A program made the translations under genes and the position numbers. From the NCBI GenBank assembly GCA_012735585.1, contig JAAYGX010000118.1:1-60378 (forward strand): 60,378 nucleotides of DNA, in the 5' to 3' direction. The notes beneath the pieces were generated by a model. It was not told where the DNA came from, ran no database searches, and saw only the letters and a list, made by a program, of their open reading frames with translations. The DNA comes from Tissierella sp. (GTDB taxonomy: Bacteria > Bacillota > Clostridia > Tissierellales > Tissierellaceae). Positions 1 through 9,267 of this stretch are shown here, piece by piece; the stretch's first letter is position 1, and each line of letters starts with the position of its first letter.

Positions 1-3
1 CAT

Positions 4-1242
4 ATGAGAAGAGTAGTCATAACAGGTCTAGGTGCTGTTACTCCCGTAGGAATAGGTAAGGATGAGTTTTGGAGTTCTCTTATTCAAGGGAAATCAGGAA
101 TTGGACCTATAACAAGATTTGATACTGAAAATTTTAGCACTAAAATCGCCGCAGAATTAAAAGATTTTAATCCAGAAGATTTTTTAGATAAAAAAGAAGC
201 TAAAAGAATGGATAAGTTTGCTCAGTATGCAGTTGCGGCGGCTAAACTGGCAATTGAAGATGGAAATATTGATTTAGATACTGTGGATAGAAATAATGTT
301 GGTGTAATATTTGGTACTGGTATCGGTGGCGTAGAGACCTTTGAAGCTGAACATAGTAAGCTTCTAAATAGAGGGCCTAATAGAGTAAGTCCTTTATTTA
401 TCCCAATGATGATATCCAATATGGGTACAGCCCAAATTTCAATGAATTTAGGTCTAAAGGGATCCACTATGACCATAACAACAGCTTGTGCATCAGGAAC
501 CCATGCCATTGGAGAATCTTTTAGAATGATAAAGAATGGAAATATGGATATGGTTTTAACTGGTGGTGCGGAAGCATCTATAACACCTATTTCAGTAGCA
601 GGTTTTTGCTCTATGAAAGCTTTGTCAACTAGAAATGGTGATTATGATAAGGCATGTAGACCTTTTGATAAAGAAAGAGATGGATTTATCATGGGAGAAG
701 GAGCAGGAGTGCTGGTCTTAGAAGAACTAAATCATGCTTTAAATAGAGGGGCAACCATATATGGTGAAATCGTAGGATATGGTTCCACATCCGATGCATT
801 CCACATCACTCAACCAGACCCTGAAGCAATTGGAGCAGCTAATGCTATGAAATTTGCTTTGGAAGAGGGGGAAGTTGCAAAGGAAGAAATCGGATATATC
901 AATGCCCATGGAACAAGTACTTATTTTAATGATAAGCTTGAAACATTGGCTATAAAAAATCTATTTAAAGAACATGCTTATAATATCAATATTAGTTCAA
1001 CTAAATCTATGACTGGTCACTTATTAGGAGCTGCTGGTGGAATAGAGGCTATAGCTGCTGTACTTGCCTTAAAAACAAGTATCATCCCGCCGACTATTAA
1101 CTATGAAAATCCAGACGAAGAATGCGACTTAAACTACACACCAAATAAAGCCGTAGAAAGAAATATTGAATATGCCCTATCCAACTCACTAGGATTTGGT
1201 GGACATAATGCAAGTTTATTATTTAAGAAATATATTGATTAA
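4..1242 (+). CDS. fabF: 3-oxoacyl-ACP synthase II
   Basis: Condensing enzyme of type II fatty acid synthesis; it extends acyl-ACP with malonyl-ACP in the cytoplasm. The 412-residue length is normal for FabF. The thiolase-fold catalytic triad is complete: Cys162 in [10 protein letters not shown], His302 in NAHGTST and His339 in GHLLGAAGG. The N-terminus [14 protein letters not shown] is the usual FabF start, so the gene is whole although it begins four bases into the window and its ribosome site lies outside. It is probably the last gene of a fab cluster, because a strong hairpin follows the stop. It is read toward the origin, unlike most of the left arm. Confidence 0.97.
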   Translation: MRRVVITGLGAVTPVGIGKDEFWSSLIQGKSGIGPITRFDTENFSTKIAAELKDFNPEDFLDKKEAKRMDKFAQYAVAAAKLAIEDGNIDLDTVDRNNVGVIFGTGIGGVETFEAEHSKLLNRGPNRVSPLFIPMMISNMGTAQISMNLGLKGSTMTITTACASGTHAIGESFRMIKNGNMDMVLTGGAEASITPISVAGFCSMKALSTRNGDYDKACRPFDKERDGFIMGEGAGVLVLEELNHALNRGATIYGEIVGYGSTSDAFHITQPDPEAIGAANAMKFALEEGEVAKEEIGYINAHGTSTYFNDKLETLAIKNLFKEHAYNINISSTKSMTGHLLGAAGGIEAIAAVLALKTSIIPPTINYENPDEECDLNYTPNKAVERNIEYALSNSLGFGGHNASLLFKKYID

Positions 1243-1256
1243 TAACTAATTAAACA

Positions 1257-1290
1257 AGCCCCAAATACCAATTTAATGGTATTTGGGGCT
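1257..1290. terminator. Intrinsic terminator, probably bidirectional
   Basis: A perfect 14-bp stem (AGCCCCAAATACCA with TGGTATTTGGGGCT) around a 6-base loop lies between the convergent ends of fabF and the MATE gene. T-rich sequence on both sides is only modest. Confidence 0.75.
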
Positions 1291-1332
1291 GTTTGTATCC
1301 ATTATAATTTTGTGAACATTTTATATAATTTA

Positions 1333-2718
1333 CTACTCTATGAGCTTCAAATCAGCTATTCTTAAACTTTTAGTCTCTGGATTCTTCTTTAACATAATTA
1401 AATACCAAGTAGTTAATACCATACCTTTAAATATACTCGATATGCTTATTGCCCACCAAACCCCATTAAGCCCAAGACTAGTTGAGGAAAGAAAAAGCGC
1501 TGCGGGTATTCTAAGCCCATTAAATAATATTCCTACTATGGATGGTGGAACTGTCTTTCCTAATCCATTAAAAGCACCTGCTGTAGTTGACTCTATACAC
1601 ATAAATAGCTGTGAAAGTCCTAATATTCTTAAGTAAACAATTCCATACATGATGGTTTCCTCTTCCCCGGGAACAAAAATGGAGAATAAAGGCCTGGCTG
1701 CAAAGATTAATAATAGTGATGTTAGTATTCCGATGATAGACATGATTGTCATGCCAGAAAAATATCCTCTAAAGACCCTAGGCCATTGCTTAGCACCATA
1801 ATTTTGTCCTACAAATGTAGCCATTGCAGTCTGGAATCCTCCTGCTGTCATCCACGATATCGCTTCTATTTGAGATCCTACTTTTTGTACTGCTATTGGT
1901 ACAGGGCCCCACTGGGCAATGATTCTTGCTATAACCATTGCTATAGCAGTAAAAAATCCACTTTGAAGGGCCACAGGTAATCCCAGTTTAACTATTCTTT
2001 TTATATGTGCCATATCTGGAGCACTTAGTAGGTTTAAACCTGAAAATAGTTCCTTTCTTTTTATGGCTACTAAAACAAATACAATAGTAACAATTGCTTG
2101 TGCTATTACTGTTGCTATGGCAGCCCCAGCCACTTCTAATCTTGGAAATGGTCCTATTCCTAAAATCATTAGGGGATCTAAAATCATATTCACTACAAGC
2201 CCTATGGAATTTACAATAAATGGTGTCCTACTTTCCCCATATCCATTAAATATTGCAGTAAATACAGGATTGATAAAATAGAATATGATTCCAAATGAAA
2301 TTATAATTAAATATGTAATTGCATCATTAATAATGTCTGGCTCACCAAGATTAAAAAATCCAATTAAAGGCTTTCTAAAGATTAGGAGAATAGATGCATA
2401 AAACAATGATATACAAATAATCATTTGAATGCTATGTTTAATGTACACCTTCGCCTCATCCATATCCTGTTTTCCTGCTGATTGAGCAACTCCTACTTCT
2501 GCCCCTATTTTGGGTATTAGGATAAATGCCATGGCCAGCCATGTATAAAAACCTGCTGTACCAACTGCCGCAACAGCTCTAGATCCAACCCTACCAACCC
2601 AGATCATATCTGTCATATTGTAAGCCATTTGAACAAAAGATGTTCCCATAATAGGGATTGCAAGCTTAAATAATGCCTTAAGTATATTCCCTTCTGTTAA
2701 GTTATTTGTCTTAGTCAT
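1333..2718 (-). CDS. MATE family efflux transporter
   Basis: Membrane exporter of the MATE (NorM/DinF-like) family, which moves drugs or metabolites out in exchange for Na+ or H+. The 461 residues form about twelve hydrophobic segments, beginning with the typical N-terminus (TEGNILKALFKLAIPIMGTSFVQ) followed by MIWVGRVGSRAVAAVG. Start ATG is preceded by AAGGGTGAG at good spacing. It appears monocistronic. The substrate cannot be told from sequence. Confidence 0.92.
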   Translation of the reverse strand: MTKTNNLTEGNILKALFKLAIPIMGTSFVQMAYNMTDMIWVGRVGSRAVAAVGTAGFYTWLAMAFILIPKIGAEVGVAQSAGKQDMDEAKVYIKHSIQMIICISLFYASILLIFRKPLIGFFNLGEPDIINDAITYLIIISFGIIFYFINPVFTAIFNGYGESRTPFIVNSIGLVVNMILDPLMILGIGPFPRLEVAGAAIATVIAQAIVTIVFVLVAIKRKELFSGLNLLSAPDMAHIKRIVKLGLPVALQSGFFTAIAMVIARIIAQWGPVPIAVQKVGSQIEAISWMTAGGFQTAMATFVGQNYGAKQWPRVFRGYFSGMTIMSIIGILTSLLLIFAARPLFSIFVPGEEETIMYGIVYLRILGLSQLFMCIESTTAGAFNGLGKTVPPSIVGILFNGLRIPAALFLSSTSLGLNGVWWAISISSIFKGMVLTTWYLIMLKKNPETKSLRIADLKLIE

Positions 2719-2809
2719 TTACTCACCCTTTTTATAAGCAATTATTATTTTTAATTTTTGTACTACTCTCTTCTAGCTGAACCTATGGCAAAAGCCTCCA
2801 AGTCACATA

Positions 2810-3436
2810 TTATCCATTTTGCATAACCTTATATCTTAAAACTGTCTTTAACTTTGCAGCTTCAACCCTTCTAAAATCAGAAAGATAAATTTCTCTATGT
2901 AATAAAGAAGCCCTTTCAAGATTATTTTCCATTGCAAATTTATTCATGACATCAAAGGTTTCATGCTCATTATCGTATGGTCCTACATGAAGCATTTGTA
3001 CACACAAGCCATCTTCTATTTCTTCAAATTTAACATCCTTATGATATTTATGTGGTTTCTTTTTCCTTACATTTTCAAAGGCTCTCTCTACAATCTCTTC
3101 ATTTACAAAATCAGGTTGTCTTAACATTATAGTGTATACTAGCTCTTCTTTATTTAAATTATCTAATTTCCTTCCTTCTTCTGTTAAATCCCATATCCCT
3201 TCTAATGGATAAACTGTATATTCAAAATAACCTTCAGGGGTATATCCCTGTTTTGGCATCATTCTAATGCCATAAGCCAATGAGTAAAGAGCCTCAATTC
3301 TATCTGAAAATTCCTTAGTATTTGGATTCCCTTGACCCTTTATGGTTAAAAATTTATGTTTTGGTACAGTTATAAGTTCAGGCTTTTCTTTAGGTATATA
3401 TAGATTTTTCTCATGTTTTCTCCATTCATGTTTCAT
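2810..3436 (-). CDS. GyrI-like small-molecule-binding domain protein
   Basis: 208-residue protein resembling the stand-alone GyrI-like / SOUL-type ligand-binding family. Typical features are the N-terminal block ITVPKHKFLTIKGQG, the middle YTVYPLEGIWDL and the C-terminal block VQMLHVGPYDNEHETFD. Such domains bind hydrophobic or cationic small molecules in BmrR-like regulators. There is no DNA-binding domain here, so a sequestration or sensing role is only inferred. Start ATG follows an AGGAGATGAATAG ribosome site. It lies upstream of the MATE gene on the same strand with a 91-bp gap, so they might be co-transcribed. Confidence 0.8.
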   Translation of the reverse strand: MKHEWRKHEKNLYIPKEKPELITVPKHKFLTIKGQGNPNTKEFSDRIEALYSLAYGIRMMPKQGYTPEGYFEYTVYPLEGIWDLTEEGRKLDNLNKEELVYTIMLRQPDFVNEEIVERAFENVRKKKPHKYHKDVKFEEIEDGLCVQMLHVGPYDNEHETFDVMNKFAMENNLERASLLHREIYLSDFRRVEAAKLKTVLRYKVMQNG

Positions 3437-3559
3437 TTTTACTATTCATCTCCTATAGATTTTGCTACACTCAATATATCATCTAAAGCTTCTTAAATCA
3501 ATCTTCACTTCCAGTTATATTAAATTTATCTATTATTTTTATGCAATCGTTTCACATAC

Positions 3560-3588
3560 TTGAAAACTATTTACTTTAGTTATATAAT
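3560..3588 (+). promoter_or_regulatory. Sigma-A-type promoter upstream of the amidohydrolase
   Basis: TTGAAA, a 17-base spacer and a perfect TATAAT. It sits about 165 bases before the M20 amidohydrolase start, giving a long AT-rich leader. No known riboswitch was recognised in that leader. The rest of the 317-base gap from 3437 holds no gene that I can support. Confidence 0.6.
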
Positions 3589-3753
3589 ATGTTAACTCAA
3601 GAAGTTGTAAAAAAATTTTACATAATCTTAGTTGCTTTAAACTTATACGTGGGTATTATATGCTTAATAATGATACACATTTTAAACAATGGCATATATA
3701 TAATTTATATATTCTTAATCTTAGATAAAATAAAATGAAAGTGAGGTAATTAA

Positions 3754-4923
3754 ATGAAAATAAGAGAACTATCTGAGCAATATAGTGCTTACGTAATTGA
3801 CAGAAGAAGATTTTATCATAGTATACCTGAACTTAGTTTACAGGAATATGAGACTACAAAGAACTTAGTAAAAGACTTACAGGATATGGGAATCGACGAA
3901 ATTATAACATTTCCAAATTATCAAGGTACTATTGGGGTAATTAAAGGTGGAAAACCAGGTAAAACTATTATGCTTAGGGCAGATATTGATGGACTTCCTG
4001 TAGAAGAACATACAGGCAAACCATATGCATCTACCAACGGTAATATGCACGCTTGCGGACATGATTGCCATATGTCAATGCAATTAGGTGCTGCAAAGAT
4101 ATTGGTTGATTTAAAGGACGAATTAGAGGGTAATGTAAAGCTATTGTTTCAGTCCGGAGAAGAGGTTGGATATGGTGCAAAATACTATGTTGAAAATGGC
4201 TACTTAGATGATGTAGATGCAGTTTATGGTACTCATATTTGGTCAGATTTAGAAGCGGGTAAATTTAGCCTTGAAGCAGGAGAAAGAATGGCTTCTTGTG
4301 ATGTATTTAAAATTGTTGTTGAAGGGGCTTCGTCCCATGGTTCTGCTCCTCATCTTGGTAAAGATGCCGTATTTGCTGCTTCATCTATAGTTATGAATTT
4401 ACAAAGTTTTGTAAGCAGAATTAACAATCCACTGAATCCTATGGTAGTAACCATCGGCTCTATTCATGGTGGTCAAAGATTTAATATTATTGCAAATCAT
4501 GTAGTAATGGAAGGAACTACGAGGGCTTTTTCAAAAGAGGCAAGAAATACAATAGAAAATGAAATGAGAAATATTATAGAGAATACTGGAAAAGCACTTG
4601 GTGTAAAAGCAAGATTAGAATATGATTATGTAACCAATCCAATTATTAATGAACATGATAATCTAAATAAAATTGCTCAAAATGCAGCTGAAAATCTATT
4701 TGGCAGCGATAGTCTTTCAAAGATGGAAAAACTATTAGGTGCTGAGGACTTCTGTTTCTTTATGGATAAGGTTCCTGGATTCTATGGTTTTATCGGATGC
4801 TATAACGAAGAAATAGGCACCATTTACAATAATCATAATGATAAATTTGATGTAGATGAATCTACTCTATACATGGGCTCAGCCTTAGCTGCTCAATTCG
4901 CATATGATTTTTTGAACAATTAA
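3754..4923 (+). CDS. M20 family metallo-amidohydrolase
   Basis: 389-residue M20D peptidase/amidohydrolase of the hippurate hydrolase, IAA-amino acid hydrolase and N-acyl amino acid deacylase type. It would cleave an acyl or peptide amide with two divalent metals. Metal-site motif HACGHDCHMS carries Cys101 and His103; EEVGYGAKY supplies the catalytic glutamates; HGSAPHLGKDAV belongs to the dimerisation lid domain; GAEDFCFF is the last metal ligand block. Start ATG follows AAGTGAGGT. It is monocistronic between a strong promoter and a strong terminator. The natural substrate cannot be told. Confidence 0.93.
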   Translation: MKIRELSEQYSAYVIDRRRFYHSIPELSLQEYETTKNLVKDLQDMGIDEIITFPNYQGTIGVIKGGKPGKTIMLRADIDGLPVEEHTGKPYASTNGNMHACGHDCHMSMQLGAAKILVDLKDELEGNVKLLFQSGEEVGYGAKYYVENGYLDDVDAVYGTHIWSDLEAGKFSLEAGERMASCDVFKIVVEGASSHGSAPHLGKDAVFAASSIVMNLQSFVSRINNPLNPMVVTIGSIHGGQRFNIIANHVVMEGTTRAFSKEARNTIENEMRNIIENTGKALGVKARLEYDYVTNPIINEHDNLNKIAQNAAENLFGSDSLSKMEKLLGAEDFCFFMDKVPGFYGFIGCYNEEIGTIYNNHNDKFDVDESTLYMGSALAAQFAYDFLNN

Positions 4924-4925
4924 AT

Positions 4926-4965
4926 AAAAGTAGTACACTGATTGTAATTTTAGTGTACTACTTTT
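4926..4965. terminator. Bidirectional intrinsic terminator
   Basis: 14-bp perfect stem (AAAAGTAGTACACT with AGTGTACTACTTTT) with A and T tracts on the two sides. It separates the convergent amidohydrolase and azlD. Confidence 0.85.
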
Positions 4966-4973
4966 TCTATATC

Positions 4974-5309
4974 TTATACAAAAACCATTTGAACTAGTAT
5001 CATATAAAAGACTGTTCCCAGTCCAATACTTAGTAGTGTATTTTCTTTCCAAAAATGTAGTATCGCAATAAAAACAACTGCGATTAATTCAGGAAGAAAA
5101 TTTACAGGATCTTTAAAATTAATATTTTTAAGACAGTAAACTACCAATAAACCAATAGCAGAATAAGGTAGTACCCTTCCTAGATAGGTAATATACGGAT
5201 TATTTGCCCTTTCTCCCTTTAATAATATAAAAGGCAAGAATCTTGTGACCATGGTTCCTATAGTCACCATACAAATTATAATAAAAGTCTGAAAAGACGA
5301 TAAAATCAT
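4974..5309 (-). CDS. azlD: AzlD family branched-chain amino acid exporter subunit
   Basis: Small membrane protein of about 111 residues with four hydrophobic segments, the small partner of AzlC in branched-chain amino acid (analogue) export. I place the start at the ATG encoding MILSSFQTF because AAGGTGG lies six bases upstream. A TTG further upstream at 5330 would overlap the ribosome site. It follows azlC by 17 bases, so the two form an operon. Confidence 0.85.
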   Translation of the reverse strand: MILSSFQTFIIICMVTIGTMVTRFLPFILLKGERANNPYITYLGRVLPYSAIGLLVVYCLKNINFKDPVNFLPELIAVVFIAILHFWKENTLLSIGLGTVFYMILVQMVFV

Positions 5310-5326
5310 TATTTCCACCTTCCTTG

Positions 5327-6019
5327 TCAATTATCTCCTGCAAGTCTTTTTCTCGCAAACGTCAATACCCCTATTATTGTAATCATGGCAGGAATAATAA
5401 AATTGCTTCTCCCAAAAATAATTATACAAATAACTGATGATAAAACACCAATGATTGCCGGTCTACGATTTTTCCCTGTCTTCCATTGGTCTAAGAAAAT
5501 TACAACAAAGAGTGCAGTTAATACAAAATCCAGCCCCTTAGTATCAAATTCGATCATTGAGCCTAATAAGCCTCCAATTGCTGAACCCAATGCCCAATAA
5601 AGATAATTCAAAAGAGTAATAAAAAACATAAACCAACTTTTATTAATACCCTCTGGTGCATCTACTGAATATACTACAGAAAATGTTTCATCACATAGGC
5701 CAAAAATAAGAAATGGCTTTAATTTTCCCGTATCTTTAAACTTGTCCAGCATAGAAATTCCATAGAATATATGTCTGGCATTTACCATTAAAGTCATCAA
5801 CAATGCATAAATAGGGTTAAATATTGATGTAAGGAAGGTAATTGCAACATACTGAGCTGAACCTCCAAATCCCATTAAACTCATCAATACAGTCCAACCA
5901 ACTCCGTACCCTTTAGTATTCATCAATATTCCGTAGGCAGTTCCTAAAAAAATAAATCCGGTAAATATAGGAATCGTATGGGGAAAAGCTGCCTTTAATG
6001 CTTTAGATTTTCCATTCAA
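5327..6019 (-). CDS. azlC: AzlC family branched-chain amino acid exporter
   Basis: Large subunit of the AzlCD exporter, about 230 residues and mostly hydrophobic. Typical AzlC features are the N-terminal FPHTIPIFTGFIFLGTAYG, the MNARHIFYGISM loop and the FGLCDETFSVVY loop. Two starts are possible: ATG at 6055 without a clear ribosome site, or TTG at 6019 behind GAGGTGAG. I prefer TTG. No Lrp-type regulator is adjacent. Confidence 0.88.
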   Translation of the reverse strand: MNGKSKALKAAFPHTIPIFTGFIFLGTAYGILMNTKGYGVGWTVLMSLMGFGGSAQYVAITFLTSIFNPIYALLMTLMVNARHIFYGISMLDKFKDTGKLKPFLIFGLCDETFSVVYSVDAPEGINKSWFMFFITLLNYLYWALGSAIGGLLGSMIEFDTKGLDFVLTALFVVIFLDQWKTGKNRRPAIIGVLSSVICIIIFGRSNFIIPAMITIIGVLTFARKRLAGDN

Positions 6020-6182
6020 ATTTCTCACCTCATTATCATCTGTCAATAAATACATAGAATCTATGCTACCACATTAAAGCGTCTTTGTAAATAGACACAC
6101 ACCAAGGCCATGGACAAGATTTTTATCACCATCTTCTTTATAAAACATATTATAGAAGTATATAAATAAAGGAGGATATCGT

Positions 6183-6590
6183 ATGATAGACAATACACCA
6201 AATACAGTTAGTGAAGGTAATCAAGAATTTATCGAAGTAAATCCATTATTACCAACTGGACCTGCGGAGCAACTTTTTATAGCAGGAGCTTCAGTTTTTG
6301 AAATAACAGCATTTATCCCACCTATTCAACGTGTTACCATATTAGCTATTAATCTACCAGATCCCGATACTTTCGGACCGTATAATAATTATGTAGCAAC
6401 TTTATTAACTTCAGGAACTTCAGAACCATTAGCTGAATTATATTTAGAGCCAACTGAGGACAGGCAGAACTGGGTAGCAACTACTTTTCTAGATTTTGGA
6501 GGTACTTTACCAAATATAAGGGTGGAGGTCAGACCAACTGGATTTGAACGAATAGGTGAGGTAGTACTTCGAGGCCGAGTATTTCCCTAA
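6183..6590 (+). CDS. Hypothetical protein, predicted beta-rich
   Basis: 135-residue protein that I do not recognise. It has no signal peptide or membrane segment. It is rich in Thr, Pro and alternating hydrophobic residues with many short strand-like stretches (QRVTILAINLPDP, NIRVEVRPTG), suggesting a small beta-sandwich. It is very acidic at the N-terminus. AAGGAGGATAT is an excellent ribosome site and a strong terminator follows directly, so it is a genuine single-gene unit. A structural or surface role (for example spore coat) is possible but not shown. Confidence 0.75.
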   Translation: MIDNTPNTVSEGNQEFIEVNPLLPTGPAEQLFIAGASVFEITAFIPPIQRVTILAINLPDPDTFGPYNNYVATLLTSGTSEPLAELYLEPTEDRQNWVATTFLDFGGTLPNIRVEVRPTGFERIGEVVLRGRVFP

Positions 6591-6600
6591 GGGAATAAAT

Positions 6601-6638
6601 ATAGACAATGGATATTAATCCATTGTCTATATTTTTTT
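6601..6638 (+). terminator. Intrinsic terminator
   Basis: 13-bp perfect stem (ATAGACAATGGAT with ATCCATTGTCTAT), 4-base loop, then a T-rich run. It ends the hypothetical gene just upstream. Confidence 0.9.
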
Positions 6639-6789
6639 ATAAATGATAATATGATTTCTCTTTCTATATTTAGTATATATAAGTATCCTTGTAATTATAT
6701 TCTATTTATGCTAACATACTTTTAATCAATCTTATAATTATAAATTATACCTTCTTGGTTTATACTTTTGAAAGTGGTGATTTTACAAA

Positions 6790-7440
6790 ATGAAATTTAA
6801 CTATTTAAATAGCCTCATTAAGAATCCTAATGAATTTTTTAAAAATATGCCTCCTGATGAAGTTAATGAATATAAAAAACTCATAGAAATATTTGAGAGT
6901 ATAGATCAATTAATTTCAAAATCAGACTTTATGTGTATTGCTATTGAAGGAAATAGTGGTGCAGGAAAGAGCACTCTAGCTAAATTTATAAATTCTATGT
7001 ATGATAGCAATTTATTTCATATGGATGATTTTTTCTTAAGACCAGAACAAAAAACTAAGCATCGATTAAATGAAGTTGGTGGTAATATAGATTATGAAAG
7101 ATTTAATATGGAAGTTATAAATGGGCTAAAGTCTAATTTAGAATTTGAATATCAAACTTACAATTGTCAAAGTCTTAAACTAGATAAGACTCGTAAAATT
7201 AGACCAAAAGTACTAAATATAATTGAAGGGGTTTATTCTATGCATCCTTCAATTATAAACATTTATGATTTAAAAATATTTCTAAAAATAGATGAGAAAA
7301 CTCAAATAGAAAGAATTCTTAAGAGAAATGGAGAGCTCATGCTTAATAGATTCATTAATGAATGGATCCCAATGGAGAATGAATATTTTAGAAAAATGGA
7401 GATAAGGGATAAAAGCGATATAATATTGAGGCTGCCATAA
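6790..7440 (+). CDS. P-loop kinase, uridine kinase-like
   Basis: 216-residue protein with Walker A GNSGAGKST near residue 57, followed by MDDFFLRPEQ, where uridine/pantothenate/phosphoribulokinase-family enzymes place the substrate-binding Asp, and VLNIIEGVYSMHP, typical of uridine kinase-like proteins. It probably phosphorylates a nucleoside or other small molecule; the substrate is unknown. The first 45 residues are an extra helical extension. AAAGTGGTGA precedes the ATG. A terminator hairpin overlaps the stop codon. It is monocistronic and head-on to replication. Confidence 0.82.
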   Translation: MKFNYLNSLIKNPNEFFKNMPPDEVNEYKKLIEIFESIDQLISKSDFMCIAIEGNSGAGKSTLAKFINSMYDSNLFHMDDFFLRPEQKTKHRLNEVGGNIDYERFNMEVINGLKSNLEFEYQTYNCQSLKLDKTRKIRPKVLNIIEGVYSMHPSIINIYDLKIFLKIDEKTQIERILKRNGELMLNRFINEWIPMENEYFRKMEIRDKSDIILRLP

Positions 7441-7452
7441 ATGGCAGCTTTT
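7431..7452 (+). terminator. Intrinsic terminator overlapping the kinase stop codon
   Basis: GCTGCCAT and ATGGCAGC form a compact hairpin followed by TTTT. The stem begins inside the last codons of the kinase gene. Confidence 0.65.
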
Positions 7453-7490
7453 GCTATGTGATGAATAAGAGACTCTTCCATATGTCCATC

Positions 7491-8717
7491 TTATTGTGCA
7501 AATTCTTGATTCCTATTGTTGGTAAAAGCTTCTTTATTGGCTAACTTTTCCTGGTACATTTTTTTATCTGCAATACTATATACTCTTTGAGTGTTGCCAA
7601 GTGACCTTTGTGAGTAGTTAAAACCTATTGAAACACTTACTGGAAGTTTAGTATTGACACTATTGTAATTCTCAACTGATTTAAGTAATTTAAAATATAT
7701 ATCTTCCAGGCAATTATATGGTTGTCCTATTAGCAATATGGCAAACTCATCTCCACCAATTCTCGCACTTATAGTATTTTCCGAACTAAAATTATCTATA
7801 ATTTTAGCAAAATTTTTTAATAATTTATCTCCTTGAGGATGCCCTAAGGTATCATTGATTTGTTTCAGATTATCCAAATCACATATAATAAGCCCTATTT
7901 CTTTATCAATTTGACTATCTAATTTATCTAATTCCTTTTGAAAATAAGTTCTATTCCTAATTTCTGTTAGGCAATCGTAGTAACCTATCTTCTTTAGATT
8001 CTCCTCTAGTTCCTTTCTATCTTGGATATCTCTACAGAATCCTGCTATAGCCACTAGCTCTCTTTGCTCATCATAAATTGGTATAACAGATTCCTCTAAC
8101 CAGATATATTCTCCATGGATATTTCTATATCTTACTTGTATGGGCCTTGAATAATCCAACTCATTATTCATCTTTTTCATAAAAATTTCTCTATCATCTG
8201 GGTGGGCACATTTAAAAGGAATTAAGGGGTCAGGATAATGTTCCTCAACCTTTATCCCTATGATTTCCTCAACTGCAGAATTCAAGTATAAAAACTTTAC
8301 CTCAGGTTTTATTTGTATCATATATATAATATCTTTAGATAACTCCAAAATATTTAGAAACTCTTTATTATCCAAGCTAGTTTTTCCTAAGCTATCTATA
8401 TGAATTAAAGAGAGGAAGATACTATTTACTTCCTGGTCTTGATTTAAAACCGAATTAACTACTGCATCAAAAGATTTCTCTTGGTCATTTTTCATTTTCA
8501 TAGTTATTTCAAAATTTTCTTTGTAGTAAATCCTATCAAATTTGATATTTTCCCCCACAACAAAATTTAATATATTCAGCCCAACAATTTCCCCAATGTC
8601 ATACCCTAAAATGTTTATACTATTAGGTGAAATCGTTTTTACAAGTCCTAAACTATCAAGTTCAATGATTAATTCCCTATGAATATCAGCCTTAAATTTA
8701 TTATATACATCGTTCAT
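7491..8717 (-). CDS. PAS-PAS-GGDEF diguanylate cyclase
   Basis: 408-residue cytoplasmic sensor. Residues about 10-115 and 120-235 look like two PAS domains, the second with a PAC tail (IQVRYRNIHGEYIWLEESVIP). Residues about 240-400 are a GGDEF domain with the intact active site RIGGDEFAILL and the substrate loop DNLKQINDTLGHPQGD. It should make cyclic di-GMP. The RxxD inhibitory site normally five residues before GGDEF is absent, so product inhibition is probably missing. No membrane segment is visible. Start ATG follows GAGGTGG. Confidence 0.92.
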   Translation of the reverse strand: MNDVYNKFKADIHRELIIELDSLGLVKTISPNSINILGYDIGEIVGLNILNFVVGENIKFDRIYYKENFEITMKMKNDQEKSFDAVVNSVLNQDQEVNSIFLSLIHIDSLGKTSLDNKEFLNILELSKDIIYMIQIKPEVKFLYLNSAVEEIIGIKVEEHYPDPLIPFKCAHPDDREIFMKKMNNELDYSRPIQVRYRNIHGEYIWLEESVIPIYDEQRELVAIAGFCRDIQDRKELEENLKKIGYYDCLTEIRNRTYFQKELDKLDSQIDKEIGLIICDLDNLKQINDTLGHPQGDKLLKNFAKIIDNFSSENTISARIGGDEFAILLIGQPYNCLEDIYFKLLKSVENYNSVNTKLPVSVSIGFNYSQRSLGNTQRVYSIADKKMYQEKLANKEAFTNNRNQEFAQ

Positions 8718-8814
8718 AGTTCCACCTCATTTAATTTATCTAAAATCCTCAACTTTCATCATTTAATATAAGATTATACTATATTGTCGCAATTATCAAT
8801 AGATTTAAATAAAA

Positions 8815-8849
8815 AATGGACAGGGTACGGTGATCGTCCCTTATCCATT
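8815..8849 (-). terminator. Intrinsic terminator
   Basis: Imperfect hairpin read on the minus strand (AATGGA..GGG paired with CCC..TCCATT) followed by a T-rich run. It lies just after the DUF2200 gene. Confidence 0.6.
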
Positions 8850-8853
8850 CTTA

Positions 8854-9204
8854 TTATTTTCGCAAAATCTTTTCCATAGCTTTTCCCTTCGCCAATTCAT
8901 CAATCAGCTTGTCTAAATAACGAATTTCCTGCATAGTCGACTCTTTGATATCCTCTACCCTGACACCACAGACCACACCTTTGATTAGCTTCCTAGAAGA
9001 ATTCATATCAGGTGCTTCAGCAAAGAAGGTCTCAAAGTCTGTCTCATTTTTAAGCTGCCTTTCCAACTCTTCTTGGCCATATCCCGTCAACCAAGAGATA
9101 ATTTCATCAACCTCAGCTTTAGTCCGGCCTTTTCTCTCCGCCTTTGTAATATAATGGGGATAGACTTTTGCAAAACTCATTGTATAGATCTTGTGTTTAG
9201 TCAT
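8854..9204 (-). CDS. DUF2200 family protein
   Basis: 116-residue cytoplasmic protein matching the DUF2200 family from its start ([19 protein letters not shown]) through [19 protein letters not shown]. The biochemical role of this family is not known. TAGGAGAGG precedes the ATG. It lies downstream of the cyclase-family gene on the same strand but 63 bases away. Confidence 0.85.
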   Translation of the reverse strand: MTKHKIYTMSFAKVYPHYITKAERKGRTKAEVDEIISWLTGYGQEELERQLKNETDFETFFAEAPDMNSSRKLIKGVVCGVRVEDIKESTMQEIRYLDKLIDELAKGKAMEKILRK

Positions 9205-9267
9205 AGCAGAACCTCTCCTATATTTTTTCTGTATTATACCATTAATTATATTGTATTTAAATAATAT

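Noticed and set aside
222-509. Minus-strand ORF inside fabF, and similar antisense frames inside gyrA, walK, mnmE and others
   Set aside because: They mirror the codon pattern of the real gene on the other strand and lack ribosome sites and recognisable domains.
1665-1677. Possible Noc-binding site (CCCGGG core) in the MATE gene
   Set aside because: It matches the Bacillus Noc motif with mismatches and is a single copy inside a coding region.
6056-6182. Riboswitch or T-box before azlC
   Set aside because: None of the conserved T-box or known amino-acid riboswitch sequences were found.
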